Counted from the first letter of the stretch, positions 1 through 9,473 are shown. The stretch is DNA of 64,000 nucleotides from Astropecten irregularis (GCA_963971285.1 OZ020258.1:13164614-13228613); one strand, 5' to 3'. Notes: generated by a model from the sequence alone, not told the origin. Made by a program: numbers and translations.

Positions 1-65
1 TGCCTAATGGATAAGGCGTCCGACTTCGGATCGGAAGATGGAGGGTTCGAATCCCTTCGTGATCG
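1..65 (+). tRNA. tRNA-Arg(TCG), 5' cut by window edge
   Basis: Arg-b copy; its first seven bases (acceptor 5' strand) lie before the window. Anticodon loop CTTCGGA is intact. Confidence 0.85.
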
Positions 66-146
66 ATTATTTATGGTTATAGCTTTTTTGCACTTCTTGT
101 TTTCAATTTCTCCTTTTACTCTGGAAATTCTTGTGCCTATAGAAAC

Positions 147-218
147 GGCCCCATGGTGTAATGGTTAGCACTCCAGACTTTGAATCTCGCGATCCGAGTT
201 CAAATCTCGGTGGGACCT
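147..218 (+). tRNA. tRNA-Gln(TTG)
   Basis: Gln-d: anticodon stem CCAGA faces TCTCG, leaving C28-C42 unpaired. Confidence 0.85.
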
Positions 219-315
219 TAGGTCTTTTGTATAACTTTACATTTTTGGGGGGGGTTAATTTAATCGATCTTGAGATTTGAGATTTTTTTGTGGGCGTCTT
301 CTGACTGTACACTGT

Positions 316-388
316 GGCCGCGTGGCCTAATGGATAAGGCGTCCGACTTCGGATCGGAAGATTGAGGGTTCGAATCCCTTCGTGGTCA
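316..388 (+). tRNA. tRNA-Arg(TCG)
   Basis: Arg-a, discriminator A; acceptor GGCCGCG pairs with CGTGGTC using two G-T pairs. Confidence 0.95.
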
Positions 389-463
389 ATTATGGGGTAA
401 CGTTTTTACGCTTCGTGTTTTTAATTTCTGCTTTTACTCTGGACAAACTTGCATCTCAGAAAA

Positions 464-535
464 GGTCCCATGGTGTAATGGTTAGCACTCGAGACTCTGA
501 ATCTCGCGATCCGAGTTCAAATCTCGGTGAGACCT
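464..535 (+). tRNA. tRNA-Gln(CTG)
   Basis: Gln-b: 3' acceptor strand TGAGACC. Confidence 0.9.
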
Positions 536-642
536 TGTAAGTTTTGTTATTTTGTGGAATTTTGTTTCACTGGAATCTTTTTGGTTGACTTTATTTGACT
601 GAGATTCAGGTTTTCCTTAGCCGTTATCAAAAGTGCTACAAT

Positions 643-716
643 GGCCGCGTGGCCTAATGGATAAGGCGTCCGACTTCGGATCGGAAGATTGAGGGGTTCA
701 AATCCCTTCGTGGTCG
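643..716 (+). tRNA. tRNA-Arg(TCG), T-arm insertion
   Basis: Arg-d with an extra G (GAGGGG before the T loop), 74 nt. It precedes a 290-bp spacer. Confidence 0.8.
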
Positions 717-1012
717 ATTATTGTCAGTTGCACGGTGATGAATTTTTTATTTATTTTATCAAGTGCCAAAATCAATTACGTTCATTTCCGTTCACTTTCA
801 TTTAGTTGAAATCTAGACTGACTCGAACTCCAGTCGTATACTGGTGTCCAATACAACGGCACGGAGATTTTAGCGTCTAATTCCAAATAGTTTTAGTTCA
901 AAACGTAATGGAATTTTGATCATTTAATCAATTAACTTAGTTTTTTCGCTACTTGTTTTTCATTCATAAGTTTCATTCTGGAAATTCTTAAAGAGTGTGA
1001 CACATACAGATT
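717..1012 (+). repeat. Conserved tRNA-free spacer of the array
   Basis: First of 17 copies of an AT-rich segment of about 270-300 bp, once per long unit, always between an Arg and a Gln gene. Other copies: 2221-2511, 3718-4013, 5218-5503, 7101-7392, 8635-8918, 10125-10415, 11618-11908, 13112-13402, 14605-14895, 16098-16388, 17591-17886, 18775-19070, 20275-20558, 21870-22137, 23569-23856 and 24418-24703. The centre keeps two overlapping stem-loops here: GACTG (816-820) with CAGTC (831-835), or CCAGT (830-834) with ACTGG (840-844). The core survives even in the diverged right end. I see no open frame or tRNA in it. Confidence 0.9.
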
Positions 1013-1084
1013 GGCCTCATGGTGTAATGGTTAGCACTCGAGACTCTGAATCTCGCGATCCGAGTTCAAATCTCGGTGGGACCT
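1013..1084 (+). tRNA. tRNA-Gln(CTG)
   Basis: Gln-c with a second acceptor change (GGCCTCA, T5-G68 wobble). Confidence 0.85.
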
Positions 1085-1178
1085 TAGGTCTTTTGAATAA
1101 CTTCACTTTTTTTTGTTAATTTAATCGATCTTGAGATTTTAGATTTTTTTGTGGGCGTCTTCTGACTGAATGCACCTT

Positions 1179-1250
1179 GGCCGCGTGCCTAATGGATAAG
1201 GCGTCCGACTTCGGATCGGAAGATGGAGGGTTCGAATCCCTTAGTGATCG
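1179..1250 (+). tRNA. tRNA-Arg(TCG)
   Basis: Arg-b with an added acceptor change (CTTAGTGATC at the 3' side). Confidence 0.8.
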
Positions 1251-1331
1251 ATTATTTATGGTTATAGCTTTTTTGCACTTCTTGTTTTCAATTTCTCCTT
1301 TTACTCTGGAAATTCTTGTGCCTATAGAAAC

Positions 1332-1403
1332 GGCCCCATGGTGTAATGGTTAGCACTCGAGACTCTGAATCTCGCGATCCGAGTTCAAATCTCGGTGGGA
1401 CCT
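1332..1403 (+). tRNA. tRNA-Gln(CTG)
   Basis: Gln-c; the anticodon stem CGAGA/TCTCG is fully paired, unlike the Gln-d normally found at this unit position. Confidence 0.88.
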
Positions 1404-1497
1404 TAGGTCTTTTGAATAACTTCACTTTTTTTTGTTAATTTAATCGATCTTGAGATTTTAGATTTTTTTGTGGGCGTCTTCTGACTGAATGCACCGT

Positions 1498-1569
1498 GGC
1501 CGCGTGCCTAATGGATAAGGCGTCCGACTTCGGATCGGAAGATGGAGGGTTCGAATCCCTTCGTGATCG
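1498..1569 (+). tRNA. tRNA-Arg(TCG)
   Basis: Arg-b, first gene of a long unit. Confidence 0.85.
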
Positions 1570-1650
1570 ATTATTTATGGTTATAGCTTTTTTGCACTTC
1601 TTGTTTTCAATTTCTCCTTTTACTCTGGAAATTCTTGTGCCTATAGAAAC

Positions 1651-1722
1651 GGCCCCATGGTGTAATGGTTAGCACTCCAGACTTTGAATCTCGCGATCCG
1701 AGTTCAAATCTCGGTGGGACCT
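1651..1722 (+). tRNA. tRNA-Gln(TTG)
   Basis: Gln-d. Confidence 0.85.
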
Positions 1723-1819
1723 TAGGTCTTTTGTATAACTTTACATTTTTTGGGGGGGTTAATTTAATCGATCTTGAGATTTGAGATTTTTTTGTGGGCG
1801 TCTTCTGACTGTACACTGT

Positions 1820-1892
1820 GGCCGCGTGGCCTAATGGATAAGGCGTCCGACTTCGGATCGGAAGATTGAGGGTTCGAATCCCTTCGTGGTCA
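1820..1892 (+). tRNA. tRNA-Arg(TCG)
   Basis: Arg-a, discriminator A. Confidence 0.95.
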
Positions 1893-1967
1893 ATTATCGG
1901 GTAACGTTTTTACGCTTCGTGTTTTTAATTTCTGCTTTTACTCTGGACAAACTTGCATCTCAGAAAA

Positions 1968-2039
1968 GGTCCCATGGTGTAATGGTTAGCACTCGAGACT
2001 CTGAATCTCGCGATCCGAGTTCAAATCTCGGTGAGACCT
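1968..2039 (+). tRNA. tRNA-Gln(CTG)
   Basis: Gln-b. Confidence 0.9.
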
Positions 2040-2146
2040 TGTAAGTTTTGTTATTTTGTGGAATTTTGTTTCACTGGAATCTTTTTGGTTGACTTTATTT
2101 GACTGAGATTCAGGTTTTCCTTAGCCGTTATCAAAAGTGCTACAAT

Positions 2147-2220
2147 GGCCGCGTGGCCTAATGGATAAGGCGTCCGACTTCGGATCGGAAGATTGAGGGT
2201 TCAAATGGCCTTCGTGGTCG
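2147..2220 (+). pseudogene. tRNA-Arg(TCG), broken T arm
   Basis: Arg-d with AAATGGCC after TTC, so the T stem cannot close; 74 nt. The anticodon arm is intact. The same defect recurs at 10051 and 13038. Confidence 0.75.
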
Positions 2221-2511
2221 ATTATTGTCAGTTGCACGGTGATGAATTTTTTATTTATTTTATCAAGTGCCAAAATCAATTACGTTCATTTCCGTTCACT
2301 TTCATTTAGTTGAAATCTAGACTGACTCGAACTCCAGTCGTATACTGGTGTCCAATACAACGGCACGGAGATTTTAGCGTCTAATTCCAAATAGTTTTAG
2401 TTCAAAACGTAATGGAATTTTGATCATTTAATCAATTAACTTAGTTTTTTCGCTACTTGTTTTTCATTCATACTTTCATTCTGGAAATTCTTGAACACAT
2501 AATACAGAAAC

Positions 2512-2583
2512 GGCCCCATGGTGTAATGGTTAGCACTCGAGACTTTGAATCTCGCGATCCGAGTTCAAATCTCGGTGGGACCT
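2512..2583 (+). tRNA. tRNA-Gln(TTG)
   Basis: Gln-c with a fully paired anticodon stem. Confidence 0.9.
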
Positions 2584-2679
2584 TGGAGGTCTTTTGTATA
2601 AGTTGACTTTTTGTTGCTAATTTAATCGATCTTCAGATTTGAGATTTTTTTGTGGGCGTCTTCTGACTGAATGCACCGT

Positions 2680-2752
2680 GGCCGCGTGGCCTAATGGATA
2701 AGGCGTCCGACTTCGGATCGGAAGATTGAGGGTTCGAATCCCTTCGTGGTCA
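2680..2752 (+). tRNA. tRNA-Arg(TCG)
   Basis: Arg-a, discriminator A. This unit position is Arg-c in the central units, so the deletion arose later. Confidence 0.95.
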
Positions 2753-2828
2753 ATTATGGGGTAACCTTTTTTACACTTCGTGTTTTTAATTTCTGCTTTT
2801 ACTCTGGACATTCTTGCATCTCAGAACA

Positions 2829-2900
2829 GGTCCCATGGTGTAATGGTTAGCACTCGAGACTCTGAATCTCGCGATCCGAGTTCAAATCTCGGTGGGACCT
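2829..2900 (+). tRNA. tRNA-Gln(CTG)
   Basis: Gln-a: all four stems pair; among the best functional candidates. Confidence 0.96.
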
Positions 2901-2994
2901 TAGGTCTTTTGAATAACTTCACTTTTTTTTGTTAATTTAATCGATCTTGAGATTTTAGATTTTTTTGTGGGCGTCTTCTGACTGAATGCACCGT

Positions 2995-3066
2995 GGCCGC
3001 GTGCCTAATGGATAAGGCGTCCGACTTCGGATCGGAAGATGGAGGGTTCGAATCCCTTCGTGATCG
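2995..3066 (+). tRNA. tRNA-Arg(TCG)
   Basis: Arg-b. Confidence 0.85.
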
Positions 3067-3147
3067 ATTATTTATGGTTATAGCTTTTTTGCACTTCTTG
3101 TTTTCAATTTCTCCTTTTACTCTGGAAATTCTTGTGCCTATAGAAAC

Positions 3148-3219
3148 GGCCCCATGGTGTAATGGTTAGCACTCCAGACTTTGAATCTCGCGATCCGAGT
3201 TCAAATCTCGGTGGGACCT
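3148..3219 (+). tRNA. tRNA-Gln(TTG)
   Basis: Gln-d. Confidence 0.85.
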
Positions 3220-3316
3220 TAGGTCTTTTGTATAACTTTACATTTTTGGGGGGGGTTAATTTAATCGATCTTGAGATTTGAGATTTTTTTGTGGGCGTCT
3301 TCTGACTGTACACTGT

Positions 3317-3389
3317 GGCCGCGTGGCCTAATGGATAAGGCGTCCGACTTCGGATCGGAAGATTGAGGGTTCGAATCCCTTCGTGGTCA
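3317..3389 (+). tRNA. tRNA-Arg(TCG)
   Basis: Arg-a, discriminator A. Confidence 0.95.
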
Positions 3390-3464
3390 ATTATGGGGTA
3401 ACGTTTTTACGCTTCGTGTTTTTAATTTCTGCTTTTACTCTGGACAAACTTGCATCTCAGAAAA

Positions 3465-3536
3465 GGTCCCATGGTGTAATGGTTAGCACTCGAGACTCTG
3501 AATCTCGCGATCCGAGTTCAAATCTCGGTGAGACCT
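3465..3536 (+). tRNA. tRNA-Gln(CTG)
   Basis: Gln-b. Confidence 0.9.
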
Positions 3537-3643
3537 TGTTAGTTTTGTTATTTTGTGGAATTTTGTTTCACTGGAATCTTTTTGGTTGACTTTATTTGAC
3601 TGAGATTCAGGTTTTCCTTAGCCGTTATCAAAAGTGCTACAAT

Positions 3644-3717
3644 GGCCGCGTGGCCTAATGGATAAGGCGTCCGACTTCGGATCGGAAGATTGAGGGGTTC
3701 AAATCCCTTCGTGGTCG
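3644..3717 (+). tRNA. tRNA-Arg(TCG), T-arm insertion
   Basis: Arg-d, same extra G as the copy at 643. Confidence 0.8.
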
Positions 3718-4013
3718 ATTATTGTCAGTTGCACGGTGATGAATTTTTTATTTATTTTATCAAGTGCCAAAATCAATTACGTTCATTTCCGTTCACTTTC
3801 ATTTAGTTGAAATCTAGACTGACTCGAACTCCAGTCGTATACTGGTGTCCAATACAACGGCACGGAGATTTTAGCGTCTAATTCCAAATAGTTTTAGTTC
3901 AAAACGTAATGGAATTTTGATCATTTAATCAATTAACTTAGTTTTTTCGCTACTTGTTTTTCATTCATAAGTTTCATTCTGGAAATTCTTAAAGAGTGTG
4001 ACACATACAGATT

Positions 4014-4085
4014 GGCCTCATGGTGTAATGGTTAGCACTCGAGACTCTGAATCTCGCGATCCGAGTTCAAATCTCGGTGGGACCT
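4014..4085 (+). tRNA. tRNA-Gln(CTG)
   Basis: Gln-c with GGCCTCA acceptor, as at 1013. Confidence 0.85.
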
Positions 4086-4179
4086 TAGGTCTTTTGAATA
4101 ACTTCACTTTTTTTTGTTAATTTAATCGATCTTGAGATTTTAGATTTTTTTGTGGGCGTCTTCTGACTGAATGCACCTT

Positions 4180-4251
4180 GGCCGCGTGCCTAATGGATAA
4201 GGCGTCCGACTTCGGATCGGAAGATGGAGGGTTCGAATCCCTTCGTGATCG
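4180..4251 (+). tRNA. tRNA-Arg(TCG)
   Basis: Arg-b; opens a 5.2-kb composite unit (4180-9401) that carries two transposon insertions. Confidence 0.85.
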
Positions 4252-4332
4252 ATTATTTATGGTTATAGCTTTTTTGCACTTCTTGTTTTCAATTTCTCCT
4301 TTTACTCTGGAAATTCTTGTGCCTATAGAAAC

Positions 4333-4404
4333 GGCCCCATGGTGTAATGGTTAGCACTCCAGACTTTGAATCTCGCGATCCGAGTTCAAATCTCGGTGGG
4401 ACCT
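4333..4404 (+). tRNA. tRNA-Gln(TTG)
   Basis: Gln-d. Confidence 0.85.
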
Positions 4405-4501
4405 TAGGTCTTTTGTATAACTTTACATTTTTTGGGGGGGTTAATTTAATCGATCTTGAGATTTGAGATTTTTTTGTGGGCGTCTTCTGACTGTACACTG
4501 T

Positions 4502-4574
4502 GGCCGCGTGGCCTAATGGATAAGGCGTCCGACTTCGGATCGGAAGATTGAGGGTTCGAATCCCTTCGTGGTCA
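4502..4574 (+). tRNA. tRNA-Arg(TCG)
   Basis: Arg-a, discriminator A. Confidence 0.95.
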
Positions 4575-4649
4575 ATTATCGGGTAACGTTTTTACGCTTC
4601 GTGTTTTTAATTTCTGCTTTTACTCTGGACAAACTTGCATCTCAGAAAA

Positions 4650-4721
4650 GGTCCCATGGTGTAATGGTTAGCACTCGAGACTCTGAATCTCGCGATCCGA
4701 GTTCAAATCTCGGTGAGACCT
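4650..4721 (+). tRNA. tRNA-Gln(CTG)
   Basis: Gln-b. Confidence 0.9.
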
Positions 4722-4828
4722 TGTAAGTTTTGTTATTTTGTGGAATTTTGTTTCACTGGAATCTTTTTGGTTGACTTTATTTGACTGAGATTCAGGTTTT
4801 CCTTAGCCGTTATCAAAAGTGCTACAAT

Positions 4829-4901
4829 GGCCGCGTGGCCTAATGGATAAGGCGTCCGACTTCGGATCGGAAGATTGAGGGTTCGAATCCCTTCGTGGTC
4901 G
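4829..4901 (+). tRNA. tRNA-Arg(TCG)
   Basis: Arg-a, discriminator G. It leads a module (Arg, Gln-e, Arg-e, spacer) that recurs at 8246, 19886 and 23178. Confidence 0.95.
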
Positions 4902-4977
4902 ATTTTGGTTTTAACTTTTTACCCTTGTTGTTTTTCATTTCTGCTTTCACTCTGGAAATTCTTGAGCATATAAAAAC

Positions 4978-5049
4978 GGCCCCATTGTGTAATGGTTTGC
5001 ACTCGAGACTCTGAATCTCGCGATCCGAGTTCAAATCTCCGTGGGACCT
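4978..5049 (+). pseudogene. tRNA-Gln(CTG), degenerate D and T arms
   Basis: Gln-e, also CTCCG in the T stem. The internal promoter A box is altered. Confidence 0.75.
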
Positions 5050-5144
5050 TTCTGTCTTTTATTTCTTTAAGAGGACTTATTATTTTTGTCTTTAATTGAA
5101 TTGAATTGAGATTGAAAGTTCTCTTCGGAAGAAGTTAAATTTTG

Positions 5145-5217
5145 TACGGCGTGGCCTAATGGATAAGGCGTCCGACTTCGGATCGGAAGATTGAGGGTTC
5201 GAATCCCTTCGTGGTCG
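5145..5217 (+). pseudogene. tRNA-Arg(TCG), acceptor lost
   Basis: Arg-e: the 5' strand reads TACGGCG, giving only a weak acceptor. The rest is canonical. Confidence 0.75.
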
Positions 5218-5503
5218 ATTATTGTTTGGGTCGTGATGAATTTTTAGATTTATTTTATCAAGCGCCAAAATCAATTACGTTCATTTCCGTTCACTTTCAT
5301 TTAGTTGAAATCTCGATTGACTCGAACTCCAGTCGTATACTGGTGTCCAATACAACGGCACGGAGACTTTAGCATCTAATTCCAAACATTTTTAGTTCAA
5401 ATCGTAATGGAATTTTGATCATTTATTCAATTAACTTAGTTTTTCGCTACTTGTTTTTCATTCATACTTTCATTCTGCAAATTCTTGAAGACACATACAG
5501 ATC

Positions 5504-5575
5504 GGCCCCATGGTGTAACGGTTAGCACTCGAGACTTTGAATCTCGCGATCCGAGTTCAAATCTCGGTGGGACCA
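5504..5575 (+). tRNA. tRNA-Gln(TTG)
   Basis: Gln-c with AACGG in the D loop; the base after the acceptor is A rather than T. Confidence 0.85.
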
Positions 5576-5656
5576 TAGGTCTTGACTTGTTTTTTGTTAA
5601 TTTAATCGATCTTCAGATTTGAGATTTGTTGTGGGCGTCCTCTGACTGTACACCGT

Positions 5657-5729
5657 GGCCGCGTGGCCTAATGGATAAGGCGTCCGACTTCGGATCGGAA
5701 GATTGAGGGTTCGAATCCCTTCGTGGTCG
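5657..5729 (+). tRNA. tRNA-Arg(TCG)
   Basis: Arg-a, discriminator G, with a T6 run directly downstream. Confidence 0.96.
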
Positions 5730-5810
5730 ATTTTTTATGGTTATAACTTTTTTGCACTTCTTGTTTTTCATTTCTCCTTTTAATCTGGAAATTCTTGTGC
5801 CCCTAGTAAC

Positions 5811-5882
5811 GGCCCCATGGTGTAATGGTTAGCACTCGAGACTCTGAATCTCGCGATCCGAGTTCAAATCTCGGTTGGACCT
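5811..5882 (+). tRNA. tRNA-Gln(CTG)
   Basis: Gln-c with an added acceptor change (TTGGACC). A miniature transposon follows 18 bp later. Confidence 0.82.
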
Positions 5883-5900
5883 TTCTGGTTTTTATTTCTT

Positions 5901-6264
5901 TAAAGGTAGTATCATACTTTGGTTTTTGTCAAAGATGTACAGATTCATGGGCAAAAATATCAAGGAAGATACAGTCACAGTCATCTGTGAATATTTCAGT
6001 CCCATACGGAGCCCACGTTATGAGAAAATCGTGAAAAACGGCCACAGTATTTCTTAAGTCTTTTCTCTTTTTATTTTTGATCTTTTAAAAGATCGAAAAG
6101 ATTTTCGGTCATTGTTTTACTAATTTCTGGATAAATACACCATTTCAGGCGGAAACATTTTAACGGTAGGTTTCTACAAGCACCATCTTCATACCGTGAA
6201 AGTTAAACGTAAATCTCTGAACATTTCTGTTTTGGTTTCTTACCAAAGTATGATACTACCTTTA
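5901..6264. mobile_element. MITE with GGTAGTATCATAC termini, copy 1
   Basis: 364-bp non-coding element whose ends (TAAAGGTAGTATCATACTTT and its reverse complement) are near-perfect inverted repeats; TA at both borders suggests TA target use. Related copies: 7801-8163, 30642-31182, 41857-42221, 45272-45632 and a partial one from 57105. No transposase. Confidence 0.9.
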
Positions 6265-6346
6265 AGAGGACTTATTATTTTTGTCTTTAATTTAATTAAA
6301 TTGAGATTTAAAGTTCTCTTCGGAAGGAATTAAACATTTTTAAGGC

Positions 6347-6419
6347 GGCCGCGTGTCCTAATGGGTAAGGCGTCCGACTTCGGATCGGAAGATTGAGGGT
6401 TCGATTCCCTTCATGATCA
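6347..6419 (+). tRNA. tRNA-Arg(TCG), degenerate
   Basis: Changes: G10 to T, ATGGG in the D loop, TTCGATT in the T loop and CATGATC at the acceptor. Confidence 0.75.
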
Positions 6420-6537
6420 ATTATTGGTGAAGGCCTGAGCCTGATGTTTTTCATTCTCTTTCACTAATTGGTTTTTCGCTACTTGTTTTTCATTCATACT
6501 TTCATTCTGGAAATTCTTGAACACATAATACAGAAAC

Positions 6538-6609
6538 GGCCCCATGGTGTAATGGTTAGCACTCGAGACTTTGAATCTCGCGATCCGAGTTCAAATCTCG
6601 GTGGAACCT
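6538..6609 (+). tRNA. tRNA-Gln(TTG)
   Basis: Gln-c with a further acceptor change (TGGAACC). Confidence 0.82.
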
Positions 6610-6704
6610 TGGAGGTCTTTTGTATAAGTTGACTTTTTGTTGCTAATTAATCGATCTTCAGATTTGAGATTTTTTTGTGGGCGTCTTCTGACTGAATGCA
6701 CCGT

Positions 6705-6777
6705 GGCCGCGTGGCCTAATGGATAAGGCGTCCGACTTCGGATCGGAAGATTGAGGGTTCGAATCCCTTCGTGGTCA
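6705..6777 (+). tRNA. tRNA-Arg(TCG)
   Basis: Arg-a, discriminator A. Confidence 0.95.
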
Positions 6778-6853
6778 ATTATGGGGTAACCTTTTTTACA
6801 CTTCGTGTTTTTAATTTCTGCTTTTACTCTGGACATTCTTGCATCTCAGAACA

Positions 6854-6925
6854 GGTCCCATGGTGTAATGGTTAGCGCTCGAGACTCTGAATCTCGCGAT
6901 CCGAGTTCAAATCTCGGTGGGACCT
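6854..6925 (+). tRNA. tRNA-Gln(CTG)
   Basis: Gln-a with one D-arm change (TTAGCGCTCG). Confidence 0.92.
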
Positions 6926-7026
6926 TTCTGGTTTTTATTTCTTTAAGAGGACTTATTATTTTTGTCTTTAATTTAATTGAATTGAGATTGAAAGTTCTCT
7001 TCGGAAGGAGTTAAATTTTGTACGGC

Positions 7027-7100
7027 GGCCGCGTGGCCTAATGGATAAGGCGCCCCAATTTCGGTTCGGAAGATTGAGGTTTCGAATCCCTTCGTGGTCG
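7027..7100 (+). pseudogene. tRNA-Arg, broken anticodon arm
   Basis: The anticodon stem 5' side reads CGCCCCAATTTCGG and no longer pairs; 74 nt. Acceptor and T arm remain. Confidence 0.8.
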
Positions 7101-7392
7101 ATTATTGTTTGGGTCGTGATAAATTCTTAAATTTATTTTATCAAGCGCCAAAATCAATTAGGCCTACGTTCATTTCCGTTCACTTTCATTTAGTTGAAAT
7201 CTCGATTGACTCGAACTCCAGTTGTATACTGGTGTTCAATACAACGGCACGGAGATTTTAGCATCTAATTCCAAACATTTTTTGTTCAAATCGTAATGGA
7301 ATTTTGATCATTTATTCAATTAACTTAGTTTTTCGCTACTTGTTTTTCATTCATACTTTCATTCTGCAAATTCTTGAAGACACATACATATC

Positions 7393-7464
7393 GGTCCCAT
7401 GGTGTAATGGTTAGCACTCGAGACTTTGAATCTCGCGATCCGAGTTCAAATCTCGGTGGGACCT
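7393..7464 (+). tRNA. tRNA-Gln(TTG), best TTG copy
   Basis: Gln-a: the only TTG copy here with a fully paired GGTCCCA/TGGGACC acceptor and an intact anticodon stem. Confidence 0.96.
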
Positions 7465-7556
7465 TAGGTCTTTTGTATAACTTGACTTGTTTTTTGTTAA
7501 TTTAATCGATCTTCAGATTTGAGATTTGTTGTGGGCGTCCTCTGACTGTACACCGT

Positions 7557-7629
7557 GGCCGCGTGGCCTAATGGATAAGGCGTCCGACTTCGGATCGGAA
7601 GATTGAGGGTTCGAATCCCTTCGTGGTCG
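7557..7629 (+). tRNA. tRNA-Arg(TCG)
   Basis: Arg-a, discriminator G. Confidence 0.95.
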
Positions 7630-7710
7630 ATTTGTTATGGTTATAACTTTTTTCCACTTCTTGTTTTTCATTTCTCCTTTTAATCTGGAAATTCTTGTGC
7701 CCCTAGTAAC

Positions 7711-7782
7711 GGCCCCATGGTGTAATGGTTAGCACTCGAGACTCTGAATCTCGCGATCCGAGTTCAAATCTCGGTGGGACCT
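7711..7782 (+). tRNA. tRNA-Gln(CTG)
   Basis: Gln-c; again followed at 18 bp by the MITE. Confidence 0.88.
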
Positions 7783-7800
7783 TTCTGGTTTTTATTTCTT

Positions 7801-8163
7801 TAAAGGTAGTATCATACTTTGGTTTTTGTCAAAGATGTACAGATTCATGGGCAAAAATATCAAGGAAGATACAGTCACAGTCATCTGTGAATATTTCAGT
7901 CCCATACGGAGCCCACGTTATGAGAAAATCGTGAAAAACGGCCACAGTATTTCTTAAGTCTTTTCTCTTTTTATTTTTGATCTTTTAAAAGATCGAAAAG
8001 ATTTTCGGTCATTGTTTTACTAATTTCTGGATAAATACACCATTTCAGGCGGAAACATTTTAACGGTAGGTTTCTACAAGCACCATCTTCATACCGTGAA
8101 AGTTAAACGTAAATCTCTGACATTTCTGTTTTGGTTTCTTACCAAAGTATGATACTACCTTTA
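7801..8163. mobile_element. MITE with GGTAGTATCATAC termini, copy 2
   Basis: Nearly identical to 5901-6264 and at the same place relative to flanking tRNA genes. It was therefore copied by array duplication, not by a second insertion. Confidence 0.9.
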
Positions 8164-8245
8164 AGAGGACTTATCATTTTTGTCTTTAATTTAATTAAAT
8201 TGAGATTTAAAGTTCTCTTCGGAAGGAATTAAACATTTTTACGGC

Positions 8246-8318
8246 GGCCGCGTGTCCTAATGGGTAAGGCGTCCGACTTCGGATCGGAAGATTGAGGGTT
8301 CGAATCCCTTCGTGGTCG
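8246..8318 (+). tRNA. tRNA-Arg(TCG)
   Basis: Shares G10 to T and ATGGG with the copy at 6347, but its T arm and acceptor 3' strand are canonical: a hybrid of two copies. Confidence 0.85.
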
Positions 8319-8394
8319 ATTTTGGTTTTAACTTTTTACACTTGTTGTTTTTCATTTCTGCTTTCACTCTGGAAATTCTTGAGCATATAAAAAC

Positions 8395-8466
8395 GGCCCC
8401 ATTGTGTAATGGTTTGCACTCGAGACTCTGAATCTCGCGATCCGAGTTCAAATCTCGGTGGGACCT
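8395..8466 (+). pseudogene. tRNA-Gln(CTG), degenerate D arm
   Basis: Gln-e, but with a normal T stem (CTCGG). Confidence 0.75.
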
Positions 8467-8561
8467 TTCTGTCTTTTATTTCTTTAAGAGGACTTATTAT
8501 TTTTGTCTTTAATTGAATTGAATTGAGATTGAAAGTTCTCTTCGGAAGAAGTTAAATTTTG

Positions 8562-8634
8562 TACGGCGTGGCCTAATGGATAAGGCGTCCGACTTCGGAT
8601 CGGAAGATTGAGGGTTCGAATCCCTTCGTGGTCG
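8562..8634 (+). pseudogene. tRNA-Arg(TCG), acceptor lost
   Basis: Arg-e, as at 5145. Confidence 0.75.
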
Positions 8635-8918
8635 ATTATTGTTTGGGTCGTGATGAATTTTTAGATTTATTTTATCAAGCGCCAAAATCAATTACGTTCA
8701 TTTCCGTTCACTTTCATTTAGTTGAAATCTCGATTGACTCGAACTCCAGTCGTATACTGGTGTCCAATACAACGGCACGGAGACTTTAGCATCTAATTCC
8801 AAACATTTTTAGTTCAAATCGTAATGGAATTTTGATCATTTATTCAATTAACTTTTTTCGCTTCTTGTTTTTCATTCATAAGTATCATTCTGGGAATTCT
8901 TGAAGACACATACAGATT

Positions 8919-8990
8919 GGCCCCATGGTGTAATGGTTAGCACTCGAGACTTTGAATCTCGCGATCCGAGTTCAAATCTCGGTGGGACCT
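8919..8990 (+). tRNA. tRNA-Gln(TTG)
   Basis: Gln-c. Confidence 0.9.
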
Positions 8991-9086
8991 TGGAGGTCTT
9001 TTGTATAAGTTGACTTTTTGTTGCTAATTTAATCGATCTTCAGATTTGAGATTTTTTTGTGGGCGTCTTCTGACTGAATGCACCGT

Positions 9087-9159
9087 GGCCGCGTGGCCTA
9101 ATGGATAAGGCGTCCGAATTCGGATCGGAAGATTGAGGGTTCGAATCCCTTCGTGGTCA
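9087..9159 (+). tRNA. tRNA-Arg(TCG)
   Basis: Arg-a with C32 to A at the start of the anticodon loop (ATTCGGA). Confidence 0.9.
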
Positions 9160-9235
9160 ATTATGGGGTAACCTTTTTTACACTTCGTGTTTTTAATTTC
9201 TGCTTTTACTCTGGACATTCTTGCATCTCAGAACA

Positions 9236-9307
9236 GGTCCCATGGTGTAATGGTTAGCACTCGAGACTCTGAATCTCGCGATCCGAGTTCAAATCTCGGT
9301 GGGACCT
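9236..9307 (+). tRNA. tRNA-Gln(CTG)
   Basis: Gln-a, fully paired. Confidence 0.96.
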
Positions 9308-9401
9308 TAGGTCTTTTGAATAACTTCACTTTTTTTTGTTAATTTAATCGATCTTGAGATTTTAGATTTTTTTGTGGGCGTCTTCTGACTGAATGCACCG
9401 T

Positions 9402-9473
9402 GGCCGCGTGCCTAATGGATAAGGCGTCCGACTTCGGATCGGAAGATGGAGGGTTCGAATCCCTTCGTGATCG
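9402..9473 (+). tRNA. tRNA-Arg(TCG)
   Basis: Arg-b. Confidence 0.85.

Larger units (their letters stand above)
1179..1497 (+). repeat. Minimal 319-bp Arg-Gln dimer unit
   Basis: A single Arg-b plus Gln pair between two Arg-b unit starts. It shows the basic pair from which the longer units are built, and looks like a unit shortened by unequal exchange. Confidence 0.8.
1498..2994 (+). repeat. Long array unit (1497 bp)
   Basis: Eight-tRNA unit: Arg-b, Gln-d, Arg-a, Gln-b, Arg-d, spacer, Gln-c, Arg-a, Gln-a. Further long units start at 9402, 10896, 12389, 13883 and 15376. Confidence 0.9.
2995..4179 (+). repeat. Short array unit (1185 bp)
   Basis: Six-tRNA unit: Arg-b, Gln-d, Arg-a, Gln-b, Arg, spacer, Gln-c. 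It lacks the last Arg-Gln pair of the long unit. Other short units start at 16869 and 18053. Confidence 0.9.

Noticed and set aside
103..312. Recurring - strand frames of 60-90 codons across the array (also 1607, 2617, 3104, 9511 and others)
   Set aside because: They are antisense readings of tRNA genes; repetition reflects the tandem array. The motifs PPRFELGSRDS and EGIRTLNLPIRSRTPYPL come from Gln and Arg tRNA sequence, a common source of false proteins.
3383..3589. + strand frames containing SHGVMVSTRDSESRDPSSNLG
   Set aside because: Direct translation of the Gln tRNA and flanks.
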